Below are positions 31,666-39,876 of a DNA stretch of 43,958 bases, piece by piece. The translations under genes and the position numbers were made by a program. Source of the DNA: Marinilabiliales bacterium (lineage in GTDB: Bacteria > Bacteroidota > Bacteroidia > Bacteroidales > PUMT01); the NCBI GenBank assembly GCA_007695015.1, contig REEN01000027.1, positions 68,994 through 112,951 of the forward strand, read 5' to 3'. The notes beneath the pieces were generated by a model. The model was not told the origin of the DNA, ran no database searches, and saw only the letters and a list, made by a program, of their open reading frames with translations. Within the stretch, counting starts at the first letter, position 1, and every line of letters starts with the position of its first letter.

Positions 31666-33957
31666 ATGGTCAAAAAAAAACTTTTTTTACTGGTATGTGC
31701 GGTAATGATCGGATCATCACTCACTGCGCAGGAAACAACTAACCAGGTTAAACCTGATTTTTTCCCTTTTTCCGTATGGTACAGCGGAGGCACAGCTCGT
31801 GCCCCTATGCTTTCTGAAATAACACCTTACTCCGAGGAGGAGTGGCGCCGGGACCTTAAACAGATCAGGTCGCTTGGGTTTAACACAGTACGCACCTGGG
31901 TCGAGTGGGCAAAGTGTGAGCCCGTAAGAGGTGAATACAACTTCGAAAACCTGCATCTGCTTATGAGGCTGGCAGAGGAGGCTGGGTTGCGCGTATTTAT
32001 ACAGATGTATGTCGATTCGGCGCCGGACTGGGTGGCCGATGCTTTTCCCCATGCACTTTTCGAGACCCAGAGCGGGATAAAGGTCTATCCGCAGTCCGCT
32101 CCGGGAGCCTGCACCGACAATGCTGATGTTGAGGAGGCAGTGCTGAATTTCTATACCGAGACCGCAAAAGTGGCATCATCCTATCCCAATTTTTTCGGAT
32201 GGGACCTCTGGAGCGAGCCCCACATCATCAACTGGGCACACCTTGACTATGTGCCCAACGTTCAGTTCTGCTTCTGCCCCGGCACAAGGGCCAGGTTCAG
32301 GGAGTGGCTCATGGAAAAATACGGAGAAATAGATGAGCTTAACAGGGCCTGGTACCGTAACTTCACCTCATGGGAGCAGGTTGACCCGCCACGCTTCAGC
32401 ACCATTCTGAGCTATACCGATTTTATCGACTGGAAGACGTTCATCTACGAAAAACTGGTTGAGGATATGCGCGCCCGCTATAATGCTATCCGCAAAGGCG
32501 ATCCGCACAACCTGATAACCGCACATGCGGTAGGAGCATCCCTCTTCCAGTCCCCCTACGTAGGGGCAGGCGCAACAGACGATTTCATGATGGCAGAACC
32601 CCTCGATTTTTACGGTGTCTCCATATATCCAAAACATAACCACCCCGACCGCCACTGGTCGGTTACCACCCTCCGTACGGTAATGGACTTCACCCGCAGC
32701 GCCAACAGGGAAAAGGGAGGATGGTACGTAGGTGAACTTCAGGCCGGGCACGGGACTATCGCCCTGCTGATAAGCGACCCGGTGGTGCCTGACGACCACC
32801 GCATATGGGCATGGTCAGCCATCGCAAAGGGAGCAAAGGGAGTAAATATATATGCATATTATCCCATGTCGTCAGGATATGAGGCCGGCGGTTACGGGCT
32901 TATCAACCTTGACGGCACACTTACAGAAAGAGCCGTTCATGCAGGAGAGATCGCATCAATAGTGGATAATAACCAGGAACTGTTCCTGTCATCCACTCCG
33001 GTAAAAGCTGAGATAGGTATCGTTTACAACCCCCTCTCCCAAATGGTTGGCGGGATGCAGCGCCGGGACTATCCAGGAGCCCACACCAATTCACTTATAG
33101 GTTATTTCAGGGCCTATGCCGATAATAATGTGCCGGTGGATTTCATTCACCGTGAGCACCTTGAGAAGCAGGAGCTTTCGCAATACAAGCTGGTCATCAT
33201 ACCCTGGCCGATAATGATCACCAGGGAGGCTGCCGAAGGGATAAGGGCATTCGTCGAAAACGGCGGATATGTTCTTGCCGAGGCGCGTATCGGCTGGAAT
33301 GACGACCGCGGCTATGCATCTGAAATAATTCCGGGGCTGGGGCTGCACGAGGTGTTCGGTGTGCGCGAGCACGAGGTAAGGCTTCGGGAGAATACCCCGA
33401 TAGAGCTGGAAATTGTCAATAACCTTCACCCGGCAACATCGGATCTTGAAACCGGACATATCCTGAACGGATCTCTTTATAAGAAATCCGTCCTGCCCCT
33501 GGAAAACCGGAATGTTGAGATCCTTGCAAGGCTCGATGACGGACACCCCGCGCTTGTAAGCGCAAAATACGGAGAAGGTGAAGCGATGCTCGTTGGTACA
33601 TACCTTGGTATGGCTAACCATCCCAATCCGGTTCCGGGCAACGAGCAGTTCTTCATGAACCTTATCAACTGGGCAGGCATAGAAAGGCCTTTCACCAGCT
33701 CACATGACGGAAATACTGAAAGTTACGTAGAGGTACGCCTCCAGGAGAATGAGAGCGGGTTTGTCCTTTTCCTTATAAACCACAGCAACTCGGTAGAAGA
33801 TGTATCGGTCGATCTCATAACTCACCAAAACGGCAATCACCGGATAAGGGATGTAATTGCCGGGACCGAACGTCGTATCAGGGCCCGTAACAACACCCTC
33901 AGTCTTGAAACAAGGATTGACGCCAGACAGGTAAAAATTTGGGATATAAGATTCTGA
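31666..33957 (+). CDS. Secreted glycoside hydrolase, GH42 beta-galactosidase-like
   Basis: A 763-residue protein with a type I signal peptide (cleavage near LTA-QE, residues 21-22). The (beta/alpha)8 domain (30-420) has the likely acid/base Glu184 in DLWSEPH and nucleophile Glu357 in YVGELQAG, as in clan GH-A family 42. A GATase-like trimerisation domain (about 440-660) and a C-terminal beta domain (about 665-763) follow, the normal GH42 order. Most GH42 enzymes are beta-galactosidases, some act on alpha-L-arabinosides; the exported form suggests periplasmic action on oligosaccharides. It is first in an operon with a ROK kinase (14 bases downstream), an MFS permease and a SIS protein. No SusC/SusD pair is present. 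Confidence 0.87.
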   Translation: MVKKKLFLLVCAVMIGSSLTAQETTNQVKPDFFPFSVWYSGGTARAPMLSEITPYSEEEWRRDLKQIRSLGFNTVRTWVEWAKCEPVRGEYNFENLHLLMRLAEEAGLRVFIQMYVDSAPDWVADAFPHALFETQSGIKVYPQSAPGACTDNADVEEAVLNFYTETAKVASSYPNFFGWDLWSEPHIINWAHLDYVPNVQFCFCPGTRARFREWLMEKYGEIDELNRAWYRNFTSWEQVDPPRFSTILSYTDFIDWKTFIYEKLVEDMRARYNAIRKGDPHNLITAHAVGASLFQSPYVGAGATDDFMMAEPLDFYGVSIYPKHNHPDRHWSVTTLRTVMDFTRSANREKGGWYVGELQAGHGTIALLISDPVVPDDHRIWAWSAIAKGAKGVNIYAYYPMSSGYEAGGYGLINLDGTLTERAVHAGEIASIVDNNQELFLSSTPVKAEIGIVYNPLSQMVGGMQRRDYPGAHTNSLIGYFRAYADNNVPVDFIHREHLEKQELSQYKLVIIPWPIMITREAAEGIRAFVENGGYVLAEARIGWNDDRGYASEIIPGLGLHEVFGVREHEVRLRENTPIELEIVNNLHPATSDLETGHILNGSLYKKSVLPLENRNVEILARLDDGHPALVSAKYGEGEAMLVGTYLGMANHPNPVPGNEQFFMNLINWAGIERPFTSSHDGNTESYVEVRLQENESGFVLFLINHSNSVEDVSVDLITHQNGNHRIRDVIAGTERRIRARNNTLSLETRIDARQVKIWDIRF

Positions 33958-33971
33958 AAAGTTAAAACATA

Positions 33972-34943
33972 ATGGCTGTAATAGGAATGGATCTGGGCGG
34001 CACTAAACTGTCGGCCGCCATATTCAGTAACGATGGCGTCATCCTGAAAGAGCGCAACACACTTCTGCAGGGTAAAAGCGGTGAACAGGCAGGTGACCTG
34101 ATAACCGGAGAAGCACTGAAACTTTTTGAAACATACAGTGACATCCGTGATGTCATCATCTCAATTGGTATCTGTGTTCCCGGAATATACCACGCATCTA
34201 CCGGGAGGGTATGGGCCCCCAACATACCGGGCTGGGAGGACTTTCCCCTCAGACATAAGCTAAGGGAGGTGTTCGACCGAAAAAACATCGAAATAAGCAT
34301 TGACAGCGACAGGGCATGCTACATACTCGGCGAGACCTGGAAGGGAACTGCCAGGAATTGCAGGAATGCCATTTTCCTGTCGGTGGGAACAGGAATTGGG
34401 GCGGGTATACTCTGTGATGGCAGGATAATCCGCGGACATTCAGATATTGCCGGGGCCGTGGGCTGGCTTGCCATGAAACCGGAATTCAATTTGAAGTATA
34501 GCAGCTGCGGTTTCTTTGAGTATCACACCTCGGGTGAAGGACTCATAAAAATGGCAAACCAATATGCAGCATCTGAAAACCCCGGCAGTACAACAGTAAC
34601 AGGTGACAAACAACCATCAGGCAAACCGTTCAGCACCACCAGAGAGGTTTTTGGGGCCTACGAAAAGGGAAACACGGCCTCCGTCAGAGCCATTGACGAG
34701 GCAATTGTTTACTGGGGCATGACAGCAGCCAACCTTGTGAGCATTTTCAACCCCGAGGTGATAGTGTTCGGCGGGGGAGTATTCGGACCTGCCTCGCGTT
34801 TCCTGAAAAGGATCAGGGAAGAGGCCGAAAAGTGGGCACAGCCGATAAGCATAAGCCAGGTAAGGTTCGAAACCACATCCCTCGGGGGAGGTGCCGGACT
34901 TGCAGGTGCCGGCAGACTGGCACTGATGGCTGGCGAAAGCTGA
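33972..34943 (+). CDS. ROK-family sugar kinase, atypical zinc site
   Basis: A 323-residue ASKHA-fold protein with the ROK phosphate loop MDLGGTKLSAAIF (6-18), the second loop SVGTGIGAG (137-145) and the likely catalytic Asp113 in SIDSDRAC. The family zinc motif (C-x-C-G-x2-G-C) is reduced to one cysteine (Cys179 in YSSCGFFEY), and the usual AGEIGH, whose Glu and His touch sugar and zinc, reads AGAVGW (160-165). It should still bind ATP, but sugar recognition probably differs from glucokinase or N-acetylhexosamine kinases. No DNA-binding domain is present, so it is not a ROK repressor. It lies in a sugar operon between the hydrolase and permease genes. Confidence 0.83.
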   Translation: MAVIGMDLGGTKLSAAIFSNDGVILKERNTLLQGKSGEQAGDLITGEALKLFETYSDIRDVIISIGICVPGIYHASTGRVWAPNIPGWEDFPLRHKLREVFDRKNIEISIDSDRACYILGETWKGTARNCRNAIFLSVGTGIGAGILCDGRIIRGHSDIAGAVGWLAMKPEFNLKYSSCGFFEYHTSGEGLIKMANQYAASENPGSTTVTGDKQPSGKPFSTTREVFGAYEKGNTASVRAIDEAIVYWGMTAANLVSIFNPEVIVFGGGVFGPASRFLKRIREEAEKWAQPISISQVRFETTSLGGGAGLAGAGRLALMAGES

Positions 34944-35007
34944 ATCGCACAGCAGAGGCATCCCGCAGCTTCAGGTTTTTCTATCAACCATTTAAGAATA
35001 AATATCT

Positions 35008-36177
35008 ATGATCACCAAAAAACAATACAGCAACAGGTCACTGTTTATTGCAGGCTGCATGGGAATGCTCATCTTCGGCATAGTGATGGCCGTTCTGGGA
35101 TCAGTCCTTCCGTCGGTAATTGAAAAATACGGAATTGACATGGTAGATGCCGGTACTCTGTTCCTGGTGCTGAACCTTGGCATGCTCATAGGTTCTGTTA
35201 TATTCGGCCCTTTGGTCGACCGCTACGGGTACAAGGGCCTCCTGGTAATGTGTGCCGCACTGGTCTTTGCGAGCATTGAGGGTATAGCACTTGCCCCCGG
35301 TGTCAATATCCTTCGTATCTCCCTTTTCTTTGTGGGGTTTGCGGGAGGAGCAATAAACGGGGGTACAAATGCCCTTGTCTCAGACATATCAGACGGGCAG
35401 AGAGGTGCAAGGCTCAGCCTGCTGGGAGTTTTCTTCGGTATAGGCGCCCTCGGGGTGCCACTTCTCCTTGGATCGTTGCTTGACAGGTTTGCCTACGAAA
35501 GCCTTATCGGGTTCGTGGGTGCACTGATCCTCATCCCTCTGCTCTTTTTTATTTTTCTAAAGTTTCCTGCTCCCAAGCATGCGCAGGGTTTCCCGGTTTC
35601 GGAAGGCCTGAAGCTGACCAGGGAGGCCCCCCTCCTGCTGTTCGGACTGATCCTGTTCATACAGAGCGGCATGGAGATGACTGTAAGCGGATGGTCGGCA
35701 ACCTACATGAATGAGTACCTGGCAATATCGGCGAGGCAGGCAGTTCTGTTCCTCTCATTTTACTGGACAGGTATGATTTTTACCAGGATAGCGATCACGT
35801 CACTACTTCAGAAGGCTGAAAGAAGAAAGGTGGTCCTGGTATCACTTCTTGTATCAGTTGCAGGCACCACGATCATCCTTATGTCAAACAGCGTTGTGAT
35901 GGTTGTAGCCGGACTTCTGCTCACGGGGATAGGATTTGCAGCTATATTCCCGCTGGTATTCTCATACGTTGGCGATCTCTACCCCAGGCTGTCGGGTACC
36001 GCTTTCAGTGTCATTCTGGCCATTGCCCTGCTTGGAGGGATGACATACCCGTCGGTTGTAGGTATCCTGGCCGAAAACCTTGATCTCAGGTCAGCGTTTA
36101 TGGTCGCCCCGGTAAGCCTGGTCATCTCGGCAGTAATCTTCATGGTGCTCTCGAAGAGAATAGCCTCTTTAAAATAG
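35008..36177 (+). CDS. MFS sugar permease
   Basis: A 389-residue inner-membrane protein with about 12 hydrophobic helices. It has the GPLVDRYGYKG loop after TM2 (67-77) that corresponds to the MFS G-x-x-x-D-R-x-G-x-R motif and a matching region in the second half (FTRIAITSLL). It is a compact MFS of the FucP or drug/sugar type; no substrate residues can be assigned. The neighbours (GH42-like hydrolase, ROK kinase and SIS protein) indicate uptake of the mono- or disaccharide that the hydrolase releases. The start is ATG at 35008, 64 bases after the kinase stop. Confidence 0.87.
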   Translation: MITKKQYSNRSLFIAGCMGMLIFGIVMAVLGSVLPSVIEKYGIDMVDAGTLFLVLNLGMLIGSVIFGPLVDRYGYKGLLVMCAALVFASIEGIALAPGVNILRISLFFVGFAGGAINGGTNALVSDISDGQRGARLSLLGVFFGIGALGVPLLLGSLLDRFAYESLIGFVGALILIPLLFFIFLKFPAPKHAQGFPVSEGLKLTREAPLLLFGLILFIQSGMEMTVSGWSATYMNEYLAISARQAVLFLSFYWTGMIFTRIAITSLLQKAERRKVVLVSLLVSVAGTTIILMSNSVVMVVAGLLLTGIGFAAIFPLVFSYVGDLYPRLSGTAFSVILAIALLGGMTYPSVVGILAENLDLRSAFMVAPVSLVISAVIFMVLSKRIASLK

Positions 36178-36276
36178 ATATCACAAAGCCCCATAAGACT
36201 TCGTCAGACAAAATAACATGTACAAAGCATTACAATAACGCAAATACATTAATAAATTAATTACCAACACATAAAA

Positions 36277-36284
36277 AAGGAGGT
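36277..36284 (+). promoter_or_regulatory. Strong Shine-Dalgarno before the SIS-domain gene
   Basis: AAGGAGGT stands four bases before the ATG at 36289. It is the only consensus Shine-Dalgarno at any start examined here; Bacteroidota mostly initiate without one, so this gene may be expressed strongly. It also fixes the start. Confidence 0.6.
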
Positions 36285-36288
36285 AAAA

Positions 36289-37050
36289 ATGCTTGCAAAA
36301 CAATGGCTCTCCAATGCCCGTGGAATAATCGACAAAATCGAACAGACACAGACAGAAAACATCAAAAAGGCCGCCGGTGTGATGGCCGGCTCAATTGCCG
36401 CCGGACGGTGGGTTCACACATTCGGATGCGGACACGCTACCCTGCCGATCGAAGAGATGTACCCCCGCATAGGCGGTTTCGTGGGCTTCCACCCCATGAT
36501 CGAACTGCCGCTCTCCTTCTTTACCCATATTGTCGGGGAGATGGGGGTTCACCAGTTCGTCTTCCTTGAAAGGGTCGAGGGATACGGTAACCAGATCATG
36601 AAAAGCTACAATTTCGACAAGCGCGACACCATGTGGCTCTTCTCCCATTCGGGCATCAACAACGTGAATATCGACATAGCCCTTGAGGCCCGTAAACTGG
36701 GAATGAAGATTGTTGTGCTTGGATCGGCCGGCGAATTCTCCGGAGTTAAGTCAAGGCACTCAACCGGAAAGCAGATATTTGAGCTTGCCGACATAGTGGT
36801 CGACACCTGTGTCCCCGCCGGAGATGCCTCGGTCGACCTGAAGGGCCATGTTGACAAAATAGGTCCCGTATCTACCATGGGATTTGTTACCGCCGTATGG
36901 ATGATAATATGCACCGTTGCCGAAAACCTGGTTGAAAGAGGTGAAAAACTGTACATCCATCCCTCCCATAATGTCCCGGGCGACACTACTGCACGCGAAA
37001 GGCTTGATGCCGCGCTGGCAGAATACAAGCGCCGCATAGCAGGGGTGTAG
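36289..37050 (+). CDS. SIS-domain sugar-phosphate protein (UPF0309-like)
   Basis: A 253-residue cytoplasmic protein with one SIS (sugar isomerase) domain: VHTFGCGHATLPIEEMYPRIGG (42-63), LFSHSGINNVNIDIA (117-131) and the VVDTCVPAGDASV segment. The pattern is that of the UPF0309 / sugar isomerase domain family, whose function is not settled; relatives handle phosphorylated sugars. As the last gene of the hydrolase-kinase-permease operon it probably isomerises or deaminates the phosphorylated sugar. A strong Shine-Dalgarno precedes the ATG. It is not MurQ: the signature GSTRMKAGTA is absent. Confidence 0.82.
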   Translation: MLAKQWLSNARGIIDKIEQTQTENIKKAAGVMAGSIAAGRWVHTFGCGHATLPIEEMYPRIGGFVGFHPMIELPLSFFTHIVGEMGVHQFVFLERVEGYGNQIMKSYNFDKRDTMWLFSHSGINNVNIDIALEARKLGMKIVVLGSAGEFSGVKSRHSTGKQIFELADIVVDTCVPAGDASVDLKGHVDKIGPVSTMGFVTAVWMIICTVAENLVERGEKLYIHPSHNVPGDTTARERLDAALAEYKRRIAGV

Positions 37051-37096
37051 CGTAAGATATCGGTTAAGATCGACTGAACAATTGGTGAAAATGTTT

Positions 37097-37130
37097 GTTT
37101 AGGTGTAAACTTTAAACAATAAACAAGTTT
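37097..37130. promoter_or_regulatory. Overlapping inverted repeats upstream of the RND efflux operon
   Basis: GTTTA (37097-37101) faces TAAAC (37106-37110) around GGTG. AAACTT (37107-37112) faces AAGTTT (37125-37130) around 12 bases. The nested AT-rich dyads lie 34-67 bases before the TolC-like start and could form a repressor site; no regulator gene is next to the operon. Confidence 0.3.
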
Positions 37131-37163
37131 TCAGAGAACCATCCAATTCAATTGTCAGACGAT

Positions 37164-38531
37164 ATGATTGCTTCCAATAAACGGCTTATCCTGGTATTGT
37201 TAATATTTGCAATTTCACTGCAGCCGGTCCCGGCCCGGCCAACCCTGCCGGCCGGCAATAACGGAGCTGTCAGTCTTTCCCTGAACCAGGCGGTTGAACA
37301 TGCCATCACCTACAATGCAGAAATACAGGGCGCCAGGGCAGATGTTGACATAGCAATAAGCCAGATAAGAGAGATCATGGCAACAGGGCTGCCGCAGGTT
37401 AATGCATCGGTCGGTTACCAGTACTATTTCGAAATACCCACATCACTTGTACCTGCAGAGTTTTTCGGGGGGCAACCCGGTGAATTTGCAGAAATTCAAT
37501 TCGGCACCGAACAGTCACTGAACGCGTCAGCCACAATAAGCCAGATGATATTCGACGGCTCCTATATTGTGGGCCTGCGGGCGGCAAGAATCTACCGGGA
37601 ACTTGCAGAACAGAACACTGAACGATCAGAAATGGAGGTGCGCAACAGCGTTTCAGAAACATACTTTGTTGCACTGCTCAGCCGCGACAATAAAAATATT
37701 GTTGCGCTTAACATCGAAAACCTGAGACAGAGGCTTGCCGAAACAGAAAAAACCAGTGAGGCCGGTTTTACCGACCCGATAAATGCCGACCAGCTCAGGC
37801 TGTCTGTCTCCAACATGGAAAACACACTCAAAAACCTTGAGCGACAGCATGAACTTACTCTTAACCTTTTGAAATTCCAGTCCGGTATAGATATTGACAG
37901 GAACATCGAGCTTTCAGATTCGTTGGGTCCCTTGTTCAACAGGATGATCATTGAATCAGATGCCGGCGAGTTCAGCAATGAAGACCATATCGATTACAGG
38001 ATAATGCTTTCGCGGAAAAACATGAACATTATGAATCTACGAAGGGAGCAGTCCTTTTACCTGCCCAGCCTCTCATTAACCTACACCTACCAGCAGATGG
38101 CCATGAGGAACGAATTCAATTTCCATGACAGCGACAGGCCGTGGTTCCCCTCTTCATTCCTGGCGGTTAATCTAAGCATACCTGTCTTCTCCAGCGGCTT
38201 CCGCTCCGCCCGTGTTCAGCAGGCCAGGATCGAGGTTGACAAATCAGAGATCGCTGCCCGGCAGCTTTCCGAATCCCTAAGGCTGCAGACAGAAGAAGCC
38301 AGGCTTCAGCTGAATGCAGCCCTTGATCAGTACAGAAGCGAAAGAGAGAACCTTGATCTGGCAGAAAGGATACTGGAGCGTACAGTAATTATGCACAGGG
38401 AAGGAATGGCCAGCAGCCTGGAACTTACGCAGGCAAACGATCAGATGCTTACAACCAGGGCAAATTATTACAACGCCATGTTTGAATTCGTAACAGCAAA
38501 GAACAATCTTGACAAGGCCAGGGGTTTGTAA
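37164..38531 (+). CDS. TolC family outer-membrane efflux protein
   Basis: A 455-residue outer-membrane channel of the TolC/OEP type. A signal peptide covers about residues 1-26 (ILVLLIFAISLQPVPA). Two OEP repeats follow: one starting at LSLNQAVEHAITYNAEIQGARAD and one from about residue 270 (MNIMNLRREQSFYLPSLSLTYTY), ending in a long helix (EARLQLNAALDQYRSEREN...LDLAERILERTVIMHREGM). Three such proteins would form the exit duct for the adaptor and pump encoded next. ATG 37164 is preferred to an in-frame TTG at 37152. The adaptor gene follows after 37 bases. Confidence 0.9.
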   Translation: MIASNKRLILVLLIFAISLQPVPARPTLPAGNNGAVSLSLNQAVEHAITYNAEIQGARADVDIAISQIREIMATGLPQVNASVGYQYYFEIPTSLVPAEFFGGQPGEFAEIQFGTEQSLNASATISQMIFDGSYIVGLRAARIYRELAEQNTERSEMEVRNSVSETYFVALLSRDNKNIVALNIENLRQRLAETEKTSEAGFTDPINADQLRLSVSNMENTLKNLERQHELTLNLLKFQSGIDIDRNIELSDSLGPLFNRMIIESDAGEFSNEDHIDYRIMLSRKNMNIMNLRREQSFYLPSLSLTYTYQQMAMRNEFNFHDSDRPWFPSSFLAVNLSIPVFSSGFRSARVQQARIEVDKSEIAARQLSESLRLQTEEARLQLNAALDQYRSERENLDLAERILERTVIMHREGMASSLELTQANDQMLTTRANYYNAMFEFVTAKNNLDKARGL

Positions 38532-38568
38532 CACTACATCAAAATAAAATAATAACATTAAAGATAGA

Positions 38569-39876
38569 ATGGCAGCATCAGAAAAGACCAACAGCAGATC
38601 AGGCAGAACCAGACACCCTCAAAGCAGAGAAGGGATATCGGCAGACAGGTGGTTCGCAGGCAGAATGCCAGGTACAGGACCATCACCCTTTATCCGGGCA
38701 TTTCAGCTCAGGCAATTGACGGGTGCAGCAGTATTTATGTTTCTTATCACAATGCTTCTGCAGGCACCCTCATGCAGCTCTCCGGAATCAGCAACACCGG
38801 ATTCAATCAGAGAAGAGATTGAGGATTACAGGAGGCAGATATCCGAGATAACCAGGAACATACAACTCCTTGAACAGGAGCTTGAGCAGATGGGTGAGGC
38901 GCCGCGAAACAACAGGGCATTAAATGTGACTGTCAGCCAGGTGGAGCGTGGACCATTTGAAAATTATATCAGGATAAACGGTTCTGCCGAGGCTGTTAAC
39001 GATGCGATGATCAGTCCCGAAATAAACGGACAGATCAGAAGGATACTGGTTTCAAGGGGCGACAGGGTAAATAACGGACAGGCCCTGGCAAGGCTTAACA
39101 CTTCGGTCATTGAAGGCAACATCGAAGAGCTCAAAACCTCAATGAAGCTTGCCCGGACGGTATATGAGAGACAGAGAAGGCTTTGGGATCAGCAAATAGG
39201 GAGTGAAATACAGTACCTTGAGGCACGCAACAATGTTGAAAGCATGGAATCCCGGTTAAAAACCCTCGAACACCAACTGGAAATGGCAGTTCTCAAATCG
39301 CCGATAAACGGGGTGGTTGATGAGATATTCCTTAAGGAAGGGGAACTTGCCATGCCCGGTGCGCCCGTAATGCAGGTCATAAACCTGGAAAGGCTTTACA
39401 TCAATACCGATGTTTCTGAAAGATACCTTCCCGATATTGAACCGAATGGCGAAGTCATACTCAGGTTCCCGGCATGGCCCGACTATGAGGCCCGTGTGCC
39501 GGTGCACCGTATCGGGAATGTTATAAATCCCGAAAACCGGACCTTCAGGCTGCAACTGATGATAGATAACCCGGATGAGCGGTTCAAGCCGAATATGGTT
39601 GCAAGCGTTGGTATAAGGTCCTTTTCGGCAGAAGATGTTGTCACCCTCCCGTCTGTACTGATCAAGCAGGATATCCAGGGCCACTTTGTCTATGTTGCAA
39701 GGCAGAACGGCAACGGCACCTGGCAGGCACACAAAAACTATATTGCAAGGGGTGCTGAAAGCGAAGGAAGGACGATTATCGAGAACGGACTCGCTGAGGG
39801 TGACCTGGTAATTGTGCGCGGACACAACCAGGTAACCGAAGGAATTGCAATTGCTATAACAGGAAGCACATCATGA
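38569..39876 (+). CDS. RND efflux periplasmic adaptor (MFP/HlyD family)
   Basis: A 435-residue membrane-fusion protein. A hydrophobic segment near residues 49-66 ends in APSC (Cys69), a weak lipobox, so it is either a lipoprotein or membrane-anchored. The N-terminal 45 residues are basic and Ser-rich and may not be translated; the ATG at residue 33 is an alternative start. A first coiled coil (78-112), lipoyl half-motif AMISPEINGQIRRILVSRGDRV, hairpin helices, the second lipoyl half (LKSPINGVVDEIFLKEGE) and a beta-barrel domain follow. It links the TolC-like channel to the pump. The stop overlaps the pump ATG by four bases (ATGA), indicating translational coupling. Confidence 0.9.
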   Translation: MAASEKTNSRSGRTRHPQSREGISADRWFAGRMPGTGPSPFIRAFQLRQLTGAAVFMFLITMLLQAPSCSSPESATPDSIREEIEDYRRQISEITRNIQLLEQELEQMGEAPRNNRALNVTVSQVERGPFENYIRINGSAEAVNDAMISPEINGQIRRILVSRGDRVNNGQALARLNTSVIEGNIEELKTSMKLARTVYERQRRLWDQQIGSEIQYLEARNNVESMESRLKTLEHQLEMAVLKSPINGVVDEIFLKEGELAMPGAPVMQVINLERLYINTDVSERYLPDIEPNGEVILRFPAWPDYEARVPVHRIGNVINPENRTFRLQLMIDNPDERFKPNMVASVGIRSFSAEDVVTLPSVLIKQDIQGHFVYVARQNGNGTWQAHKNYIARGAESEGRTIIENGLAEGDLVIVRGHNQVTEGIAIAITGSTS

